Shown here piece by piece: positions 15,234 to 20,247 of a stretch of DNA of 21,297 nucleotides (its first letter is position 1; each line of letters begins with the position of its first letter). This DNA is from JBATBW01 sp049662565 (GTDB lineage Bacteria > Bacillota_I > Bacilli_A > Erysipelotrichales > Erysipelotrichaceae). Below the pieces are notes generated by a model that saw only the letters and a list, made by a program, of their open reading frames with translations, was not told the origin of the DNA and did not search any database. The DNA is taken from the NCBI GenBank assembly GCA_049662565.1, contig JBATBW010000148.1, positions 1-21,297 on the forward strand. Direction: 5' to 3'. The translations under genes were made by a program, and so were the position numbers.

Positions 15234-15241
15234 GAAGGGCC
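15220..15241 (-). repeat. Right terminal inverted repeat of the ISL3 element
   Basis: On the minus strand it reads GGCCCTTCAAAATAATCTAG followed by GG. It pairs with 13474-13495 (19 of 22 identical) and is followed directly by the second AAATAAAG target copy. Confidence 0.92.
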
Positions 15242-15249
15242 AAATAAAG
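15242..15249 (+). repeat. Right 8-bp target-site duplication of the ISL3 element
   Basis: AAATAAAG, identical to 13466-13473. Its last four bases (AAAG) are the first bases of the native terminator stem. Confidence 0.93.
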
Positions 15250-15267
15250 TCGGAAACGGCTTTTTTT
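15246..15267 (+). terminator. Displaced native terminator of the long operon
   Basis: AAAGTCG (15246-15252), loop GAAA, CGGCTTT (15257-15263, one G-T pair) and a T run to 15267 make a good intrinsic terminator on the + strand. Removing the ISL3 element and one target copy places it directly after the AI-2E family gene, so it was that operon's terminator before the insertion. Confidence 0.8.
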
Positions 15268-15270
15268 ATA

Positions 15271-15292
15271 AAAAAAACAGTATAAACTGTTT
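15271..15292 (-). terminator. Intrinsic terminator of the nifU-like gene
   Basis: On the minus strand AAACAGT (15292-15286), loop TTAT, ACTGTTT (15281-15275) is followed by more T. It overlaps the stop codon of the nifU-like gene and faces the + strand terminator, making a convergent pair. Confidence 0.75.
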
Positions 15293-15518
15293 ATAAAATC
15301 ATTTGGACTTTTTTTACGGCGGGTACTTCTTCAATTAGGATGTCTTCAATACCGTTTGTTAGGGTATCTTCTAAGCTCATACAGTCAACACATGCACCAA
15401 GCATTTGAACATAAACTGTTCCTGTTTGTTCATCCCATGAGATAAATTGTACATCACCACCATCTTTTTGAATATACGGTCTGATTTTTTCAATTACTTT
15501 AATTATTTCTTCTTCCAT
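15291..15518 (-). CDS. NifU C-terminal-domain Fe-S scaffold/carrier protein
   Basis: A 75-residue protein made only of the NifU/NfuA C-terminal domain, which holds a 4Fe-4S cluster between two subunits and passes it to client enzymes. Features are the N-terminal IRPYIQKDGGDVQF segment and the cluster motif GACVDCMS (canonical GxCxxCPS), with Cys about 43 and 46. AAGGAAG lies before the ATG. It is ten bases after the DUF212 gene on the same strand, so the two are probably co-transcribed. A candidate client in the window is the U32 TrhP2-like Fe-S protein; that link is inference. Confidence 0.92.
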   Translation of the reverse strand: MEEEIIKVIEKIRPYIQKDGGDVQFISWDEQTGTVYVQMLGACVDCMSLEDTLTNGIEDILIEEVPAVKKVQMIL

Positions 15519-15528
15519 CTTTTCTTCC

Positions 15529-15984
15529 TTATCTAATGTAAAATAGTAATGTTGCGATTAGTAATCCCCATAATGCGCCTCCTAAAACTTCAAACCAACG
15601 ATGGCCTAAAACTTCTTTGACTTTTGTTCCGTATATGGGATCAGTTAATTGAATATTACTTAGTTCATTTATATCTTTAATTAGTTGTTGAGTAAGTTTA
15701 ATATTTTGCCCCGCATAATAGCGGACATTAGCTGCATCATAAGCAATTACACTAGATATTAATAGGGTAACGGCAAATATTGTACTATTAAAATTTTCAA
15801 CTAAACCTACTGCCAAAGTTAATGAGGCAAATGATGCCGTATGTGAACTTGGAAAACCTCCACTGTCAAACATATGTTTCCAATGAAATTGCTTGGTATA
15901 TAGGTATCTAAAAAAAGGTTTGACAAGCTGGGCGGTCAAGCAAGCTATTATTGCTGCCCAAAATGGGTACATTGCACCAATCAT
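15529..15984 (-). CDS. Divergent PAP2 family (DUF212, YuiD-like) membrane protein
   Basis: A 151-residue integral membrane protein of the divergent PAP2/acid phosphatase-VanZ-like family. The phosphatase-like signature is SGGFPSSHTASFASL (about residues 41-55), followed by a YDAANVRYYAGQ segment and a late GHRWFEVLGGALWGL motif. Related PAP2 proteins dephosphorylate lipid phosphates, but the divergent group has no settled substrate. AAGAGGTGA precedes the ATG at 15984, and a perfect TATAAT (minus strand, 16002-16007) lies just upstream. It leads a two-gene unit with the nifU-like gene. Confidence 0.9.
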   Translation of the reverse strand: MIGAMYPFWAAIIACLTAQLVKPFFRYLYTKQFHWKHMFDSGGFPSSHTASFASLTLAVGLVENFNSTIFAVTLLISSVIAYDAANVRYYAGQNIKLTQQLIKDINELSNIQLTDPIYGTKVKEVLGHRWFEVLGGALWGLLIATLLFYIR

Positions 15985-16001
15985 ATAATCACCTCTTAAT
16001 A

Positions 16002-16034
16002 ATTATAACAAATTTTTATCAAATATGTTATAAT
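16002..16034. promoter_or_regulatory. Divergent promoter region with mirrored TATAAT boxes
   Basis: A minus-strand TATAAT at 16002-16007 serves the DUF212 gene and a + strand TATAAT at 16029-16034 serves cvfD. The two boxes belong to a perfect inverted repeat, TTATAACA (16003-16010) and TGTTATAA (16026-16033), with 15 bases between. ATAACA (16005-16010) could be a weak -35 for the + promoter with 18-base spacing. The layout means the two RNA polymerase sites overlap, so use of one may limit the other. Confidence 0.6.
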
Positions 16035-16057
16035 TATTTCTAGAAATGGAGAAAAGT

Positions 16058-16411
16058 ATGGATTATAAAATAGGCGATATTGTACTTGCCAAAGTAATTG
16101 GTATTCAACCTTATGGAGCTTTTGTCAAAATTGATGAAGAATATTCAGGTCTTATTCATATTTCCGAAATAAGTGAAGGTTTTGTCAAAGATGTTCGACG
16201 TTATATTAATGAAGATGATATAGTAAAAGGAAAAATCATTGACATTGACGAAGATAAAAAACAAATTAGATTATCAATTAAAGCAGTAAGTAGTTTACGC
16301 AGACATAAATACTTTTATTATCATAACAAAATGTTACCTGATAATGAGATTGGCTTTTCTTCAATTGAAAATATGTTACCTATTTGGGTAAAGGAGAGAC
16401 AAGATGATTAA
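16058..16411 (+). CDS. cvfD: S1 domain RNA-binding regulator CvfD/YugI (general stress protein 13)
   Basis: A 117-residue cytosolic protein: one S1 RNA-binding domain (about 1-72, with GDIVLAKVIGIQPYGAFVKI and the LIHISEIS strand) and a short C-terminal tail. In Streptococcus pneumoniae, CvfD acts as a post-transcriptional regulator; B. subtilis YugI is similar. The start at 16058 is chosen because GGAGA lies seven bases upstream. The in-frame ATG at 16046 overlaps that ribosome site and would be almost at the 5' end of the RNA predicted from the TATAAT at 16029-16034. It overlaps pgi by 8 bases; close linkage of the S1 protein and pgi is seen in other Bacillota. Confidence 0.9.
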   Translation: MDYKIGDIVLAKVIGIQPYGAFVKIDEEYSGLIHISEISEGFVKDVRRYINEDDIVKGKIIDIDEDKKQIRLSIKAVSSLRRHKYFYYHNKMLPDNEIGFSSIENMLPIWVKERQDD

Positions 16412-17678
16412 GATAAATATGGATTATGGTTATTTAAACAATGAACTAGTTAATTATGTTGATGATGTCAAAAAATTACATCAAGAATTACATAATAAAA
16501 CTGGTTTAGGAAATGATTTTTTAGGGTGGTTAGATTGGGCGGCCAACTATGATAAAGAAGAATTTGCCCAAATCCAAGAAAAAGCTGCCCAAATTAGAGA
16601 AGATGCGGATATCTTATTAGTTTGTGGTATTGGTGGATCATATTTAGGAGCACGTAGTGCAATTGAAATGATTAATGGATTATATGACGATAATAAAGTA
16701 GAAATCATTTATATTGGTAATACTTTTAGTTCAACATATATGATGCAAGTATTAAATCATCTTAAAAATAAAAGTGTATATTTAAATGTTATTTCTAAAA
16801 GTGGTACAACAACAGAAACAAGTGTTGCTTTCCGTATACTACAACAATATATGGAAGAAACATATGGTATTAAAGAATGCGAAAAACGTATTGTCGCAAC
16901 TACTGATGCGAACAAAGGAACATTGAAAGAACTTGCGACTAAAAAAGGTTATATGCAATTTACTATACCTGATGATATTGGCGGACGTTTTTCGGTAATC
17001 ACTGCCGTTGGTTTATTGCCAATTTGTGTAAGTGGTATTGACATTAATGAAGTAATGCGTGGTTACCAACAAGCAACAAAAGATTTAAACAATGATGATT
17101 TATTAAAAAATCCAGCTTATCAATATGCTGTTATTCGTCGTATTATGGATAAAAAAGGTTATAGTGCCGAAATGTTAGTGACTTATGAACCACATCTTAC
17201 AATGATTGGTGAATGGTGGAAACAATTATATGGGGAATCAGAAGGTAAAGATGGATTAGGTTTATTACCAACAAGCGCTACATTCTCAACTGATTTACAT
17301 TCATTAGGTCAATTTGTTCAAGATGGTAAGAAAGTTTTATTTGAAACTATCTTGAAAGTTAAAAAACCGATGTTGAATATGGAGTTCCCTAGTGATGAAG
17401 CTAATTTAGATAATATGAACTACTTAGCTGGTAAAGACTTAGATTATATTAATGATAAAGCTTTTGAAGGTACTTTAATGGCTCACTATGAAGATGGTAA
17501 TGTTCCAAATATTATTATTGAATTAGAAGATAACCGTCCATTTACTTATGGTTATATGATTTACTTCTTCTTTATTGCTTGTGCAATGACAGTTTATCTA
17601 AATGGTTCAAATCCCTTTAATCAACCAGGTGTTGAAATCTATAAAAAGAGAATGTTTAAATTATTAGGAAAAATCTAA
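16404..17678 (+). CDS. pgi: Glucose-6-phosphate isomerase
   Basis: Interconverts glucose-6-phosphate and fructose-6-phosphate in cytosolic glycolysis. Length is 424 residues, slightly shorter than the usual about 450 of Bacillota. Both family signatures are present: DIGGRFSVITA (191-201) and the C-terminal GSNPFNQPGVEIYKKRMF. Substrate-binding elements CGIGGSYLG (74-82) and SKSGTTTETS (131-140) and the catalytic GESEGKDG loop are intact. Start ATG at 16404 follows AAAGGAGAG inside cvfD. Its stop overlaps the next start (TAATG). Codon use fits a well-expressed housekeeping gene of this genome. Confidence 0.97.
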   Translation: MIKINMDYGYLNNELVNYVDDVKKLHQELHNKTGLGNDFLGWLDWAANYDKEEFAQIQEKAAQIREDADILLVCGIGGSYLGARSAIEMINGLYDDNKVEIIYIGNTFSSTYMMQVLNHLKNKSVYLNVISKSGTTTETSVAFRILQQYMEETYGIKECEKRIVATTDANKGTLKELATKKGYMQFTIPDDIGGRFSVITAVGLLPICVSGIDINEVMRGYQQATKDLNNDDLLKNPAYQYAVIRRIMDKKGYSAEMLVTYEPHLTMIGEWWKQLYGESEGKDGLGLLPTSATFSTDLHSLGQFVQDGKKVLFETILKVKKPMLNMEFPSDEANLDNMNYLAGKDLDYINDKAFEGTLMAHYEDGNVPNIIIELEDNRPFTYGYMIYFFFIACAMTVYLNGSNPFNQPGVEIYKKRMFKLLGKI

Positions 17679-18025
17679 TGTCAAAAAAACTTATTATTAA
17701 ACACTTGTTGGTTATAGTAAGTTTATTAGTTTATGTTTTTGCCGTTTGGTATTTTCAAATATATTGCCCAATTAGATTTGTATTTGGTATTCCTTGTCCA
17801 ACATGTGGTATGACAAGGGCGACTATTTCCTTTCTAAGATGTGATATAACTTCCGCATTAAATTATCATGGTTTGTTTTTCTTGATATTACCATTATTAT
17901 TGCTTTATCCGCATTTTTCATTATTTATTAAGGATAAAAAAAAGATTAATTTTATAACTATCATTATTGCAATAGTAATATTTAGTTATTATATTTATCG
18001 TTTGTTTTATCACTTAATTCCATAG
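17678..18025 (+). CDS. DUF2752 membrane protein
   Basis: A 115-residue membrane protein with about three helices. The hallmark CPIRFVFGIPCPTCGMTRA (about residues 30-48) has the cysteines of DUF2752, and SALNYHGLF follows as the family's second motif. The function is not known. It overlaps the pgi stop codon and lies 11 bases before the TM2 gene; DUF2752 and TM2 proteins are both small membrane proteins often found close together, but I cannot assign a joint role. Confidence 0.85.
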   Translation: MSKKLIIKHLLVIVSLLVYVFAVWYFQIYCPIRFVFGIPCPTCGMTRATISFLRCDITSALNYHGLFFLILPLLLLYPHFSLFIKDKKKINFITIIIAIVIFSYYIYRLFYHLIP

Positions 18026-18036
18026 GGGAGGATATT

Positions 18037-18372
18037 ATGGAACAAAATAAAATAGATTTGTTTTTGATGAATTATGGTAAGTATTTTAGTACAAATAATA
18101 TTTTGTATATTCAAAATCATTTAAAAGATATCGATGATAATAAGTTTGCCCTAATCTGTGCGATTGATTACCAAGACCCAAACTTCTTATTGATAATGTC
18201 AATTTTCTTTGGTTATTTAGGAATTGACCGATTCTTATTAGGTGACATGGGTATGGGAATTCTTAAATTATTCACTGGTGGTTTATGCGGTATACTAACA
18301 GTTATTGACTGGTTTAGTGTGCGTAATCGCACAAGAGAAAATAACTTTAATAAGATAGTTAATTTGTTATAA
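18037..18372 (+). CDS. TM2 domain-containing protein
   Basis: A 111-residue protein. The N-terminal about 50 residues are soluble; residues about 51-95 form the TM2 domain: a first helix ending FFGYLGIDRFLLGD (the diagnostic G-x-x-G-x-D-R-F-Y/L-x-G pattern), then GILKLFTGGLCGILTVIDWF. TM2 proteins have no established biochemical function in bacteria. Start follows GGGGAGG. It is the last gene of the cvfD-pgi operon. Confidence 0.9.
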   Translation: MEQNKIDLFLMNYGKYFSTNNILYIQNHLKDIDDNKFALICAIDYQDPNFLLIMSIFFGYLGIDRFLLGDMGMGILKLFTGGLCGILTVIDWFSVRNRTRENNFNKIVNLL

Positions 18373-18377
18373 AACAC

Positions 18378-18388
18378 AAAAAGCCAAC
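18378..18388. terminator. Left arm of a terminator split by the IS3 element
   Basis: AAAAAGCCAAC is the exact reverse complement of GTTGGCTTTTT at 20237-20247. Without the IS3 element the two arms would form one bidirectional terminator between the convergent TM2 and apbE genes. They are now about 1.85 kb apart. Confidence 0.75.
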
Positions 18389-18403
18389 GATTGAAACAAC
18401 CCC

Positions 18404-18416
18404 TGTCAAGTAGACA
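18404..18416 (+). repeat. Left end repeat of the IS3 element
   Basis: TGTCAAGTAGACA; its last nine bases match the opposite end on the minus strand. This is the end nearest the 3' end of OrfB. Confidence 0.7.
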
Positions 18417-18443
18417 CGGTAAATAAATAAAAATTTATTCATG

Positions 18444-18475
18444 ACCAAGTTGATTAACTTCGACTTGGTTTTTAT
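18444..18475 (+). terminator. Hairpin with T run inside the IS3 left end
   Basis: ACCAAGT (18444-18450) pairs with ACTTGGT (18463-18469) around a 12-base loop and is followed by TTTTTATTT on the + strand. It would block reading into the element from the cvfD-pgi operon, and may help end OrfB on the other strand. Confidence 0.55.
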
Positions 18476-19485
18476 TTAACTTCTTCTATGTGATTCCAAA
18501 ACTTTACCACCTGTGGATTAGGAGTAATTGGATATCGTTTTGGATTTTCTTGATTTAATGCATTGCTTCTTACTTCTAATGCTGTTAACCCTTTAAATCT
18601 CATTTGAGGATAATCTTTATGATAATAATCTAATGTATTATAGATTGCTTGTTCTAATTGTTCATATGTTTTTAAATTAGGGTAGAGCACAACTAACATA
18701 TCCTTAAGGATTCCTTGAAATCCTTCCATAGGACCATTATCGATACATCTACTTACCTTTGACATAGATTGTTTCATCTTGTGATCTTCTAGATGTTTTT
18801 TAAAGACTTCTCTTGTGTACTGAAATCCTCTATCACTATGATGTAGTGGTGTAACCTTAGGATTGGCTTCTATCGCCTTCATTAATGATTCATTAGTGAG
18901 TGCTGTATCGTTTCTTTTGCTTACTGATAAACCAACAACACTTCGATCATACAAATCTAGATAAGCGCTGATATAAGCTTTCTGCTTGATTCCTGGATAA
19001 GCTATTTCAGTCACATCTGCACACCATACTTCATTAGGTTTAGATACTTCAAACTTTCGATTAAGAGTATTCTCTGCAGTAACTTGTGGTGCACTCCTTT
19101 TCCATCTATATCTTTTTTCTTTACGGAATACTGATATCAAATCATTAATACACATTAAACGATAGATACGTTTATGATTATAACTACTATTTAATTTCTT
19201 TTTTACTACATAAGTCATTTTCATTGCACCAAGCAAGCAATTATTACTGTCTGCAATTTCTTTGGTACATTCTAATACCTTTTTGTTTTCGAATACTAAT
19301 TCAGATTCTTTTCTATTTTTCCACTTATAATATGCTTGTCTAGATACTTTTAACTGACCGCACATCCAAGTGATATCCCATTTTAGAGATTCAGAACATT
19401 CTTTAATAACGGTATACTTTTGCACTCTTAATTCTCTTATCATTTGATATTGTTTAGCCTTCGGTAGTAGTGCTATTCCTTCCAC
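18472..19485 (-). CDS. IS3-family transposase OrfB (DDE integrase part)
   Basis: The catalytic part of an IS3 transposase, about 337 residues from a GTG at 19485, but probably made mainly as the C-terminal half of an OrfAB fusion. An HTH_21-like segment (about residues 75-120) precedes the rve core: WCADVTEIAYPG (first Asp), HHSDRGFQYT (second Asp) and IDNGPMEGFQGILKDM (Glu). The DDE triad is complete and there are no internal stops, so the enzyme looks intact. The upstream frame stays open past the GTG, back to the A7 slippery run, as needed for frameshift fusion. Confidence 0.92.
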   Translation of the reverse strand: MEGIALLPKAKQYQMIRELRVQKYTVIKECSESLKWDITWMCGQLKVSRQAYYKWKNRKESELVFENKKVLECTKEIADSNNCLLGAMKMTYVVKKKLNSSYNHKRIYRLMCINDLISVFRKEKRYRWKRSAPQVTAENTLNRKFEVSKPNEVWCADVTEIAYPGIKQKAYISAYLDLYDRSVVGLSVSKRNDTALTNESLMKAIEANPKVTPLHHSDRGFQYTREVFKKHLEDHKMKQSMSKVSRCIDNGPMEGFQGILKDMLVVLYPNLKTYEQLEQAIYNTLDYYHKDYPQMRFKGLTALEVRSNALNQENPKRYPITPNPQVVKFWNHIEEVK

Positions 19486-20162
19486 TCGAAGGCATTCAAT
19501 TTTTTTAGGAGTATAATTTGCCTCTTCAATTCTTCGTTTTGTCTACTAAGTCTATCATTCGCTCTTTTTAATTTTTCTTCATCAGTTAAATCCTCATTTG
19601 TTTTACGACGACCTCTTTGATCATTAAGACCATCTTCCCCATCAAGATTATATTTCTTAACCCAATTATAAACTTGTGCATAACTACAATTAAACATACT
19701 AGCAACTTCTTTATAATTGTTATTATGCTCTCTACACCAGTTCACAATTTTAATTCGTTCTTCTAATGTCGTTTTGCTCTTGTCCATTTTATAGACCTCC
19801 GGTTTGGAAAGATAATCTTCCAATTCTTTATGTCTATTATACTTAGAAAACCATTCTAGTATAGTGGTTGATGACTTTATATGATATTTATTAGCTAAAA
19901 TTTCGAGAGATTCACCACAATTAATATATTCATTTACAACCATCAATTTGAATTTATTTGAATATTTAGTATTCTGATTAGAAGTTATAAACGCTTTTGC
20001 TCCAATAGATTGAAATTTTTTAGACCATCTCATTACTAGACGAAATCCATTTTTTGTCATGTTAAGTTCTCTAGCAATTGCCCTTGGGGATTTATTCCCT
20101 GAAAGATACTTCTTACAAGCTTTTATCTTTTGTTCTTTTGTGTATTTTGATTTTCTGGGCAT
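19473..20162 (-). CDS. IS3-family transposase OrfA (multi-HTH DNA-binding part)
   Basis: This 229-residue protein binds the ends of its element and, after a -1 frameshift, forms the N-terminus of the OrfAB transposase. There are three helix-turn-helix-like units, about residues 1-50, 55-105 and 115-165, the last with EVASMFNCSYAQVYNWVKKY, then a basic linker and a C-terminal coiled coil (ANDRLSRQNEELKRQIILLK) used for dimerisation. Start at 20162 (MPRKSKYTKEQ) follows GGAGGAGGG. An in-frame ATG at 20207 is rejected because it lies next to the terminal repeat and has no ribosome site. Typical IS150-type OrfA proteins are about 170 residues, so this one has an extra unit. Confidence 0.9.
   Translation of the reverse strand: MPRKSKYTKEQKIKACKKYLSGNKSPRAIARELNMTKNGFRLVMRWSKKFQSIGAKAFITSNQNTKYSNKFKLMVVNEYINCGESLEILANKYHIKSSTTILEWFSKYNRHKELEDYLSKPEVYKMDKSKTTLEERIKIVNWCREHNNNYKEVASMFNCSYAQVYNWVKKYNLDGEDGLNDQRGRRKTNEDLTDEEKLKRANDRLSRQNEELKRQIILLKKLNAFEWKE
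19478..19506 (-). other. Programmed -1 ribosomal frameshift signal, OrfA to OrfB
   Basis: Read on the minus strand, frame 0 is CTA AAA AAA TTG, giving the slippery heptamer A_AAA_AAA (19506-19500). Seven bases later CCTTC and GAAGG form a 5-bp hairpin with loop GAGTG (19492-19478). After slipping, reading continues as ATT GAA TGC CTT CGA GTG GAA, straight into OrfB. This is the standard layout of IS3 frameshifting. Confidence 0.82.
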
Positions 20163-20208
20163 AATAAAATCCCTCCTCCGTAGATTTATGAAATTTATAT
20201 ATTTCATT

Positions 20209-20221
20209 TGTCTACTTCAGT
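20209..20221 (-). repeat. Right end repeat of the IS3 element
   Basis: On the minus strand it reads ACTGAAGTAGACA; AAGTAGACA matches the left end. It lies just upstream of OrfA. The terminal two to four bases cannot be fixed from one copy. Confidence 0.65.
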
Positions 20222-20236
20222 GGGATTGTGTCAGAT

Positions 20237-20247
20237 GTTGGCTTTTT
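20237..20247. terminator. Right arm of the split terminator
   Basis: GTTGGCTTTTT, complementary to 18378-18388. Its last base is the first base of the apbE stop codon region on the + strand, so the arm lies directly after apbE. Confidence 0.75.

Larger units (their letters stand above)
13474..15241 (-). mobile_element. ISL3-family insertion sequence, 1768 bp
   Basis: The element has 22-bp terminal inverted repeats (13474-13495 and 15220-15241) that match at 19 of 22 positions and begin GGCCCT. It is flanked by a perfect 8-bp duplication (AAATAAAG) and encodes one DDE transposase on the minus strand. The undamaged ends and perfect duplication indicate a fairly recent insertion. It inserted between the stop codon of the AI-2E family gene and its terminator, at the base of the terminator stem. 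Both ends carry extra internal copies of a 14-base repeat and a + strand hairpin. Whether it is mobile depends on whether the non-AUG start of the transposase is functional. Confidence 0.94.
18404..20219 (-). mobile_element. IS3-family (IS150-like) insertion sequence, about 1.8 kb
   Basis: OrfA and OrfB on the minus strand are joined by a -1 frameshift site. The ends are TGTCAAGTAGACA (18404-18416) and, on the minus strand, TGAAGTAGACA (20219-20209), sharing AAGTAGACA. Exact outer limits are uncertain by a few bases: no clean 3-4 base target duplication is visible, with CCC on the left and GGG on the right. The long OrfA with several helix-turn-helix units makes this element larger than most IS3 members. 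It lies between the arms of a terminator. Confidence 0.85.

Noticed and set aside
18389..18403. GATTG on both sides of the IS3 element as a target duplication
   Set aside because: The copies are at unequal distances from the AAGTAGACA ends (the left one lies 8 bases further out), so they cannot both adjoin the element.
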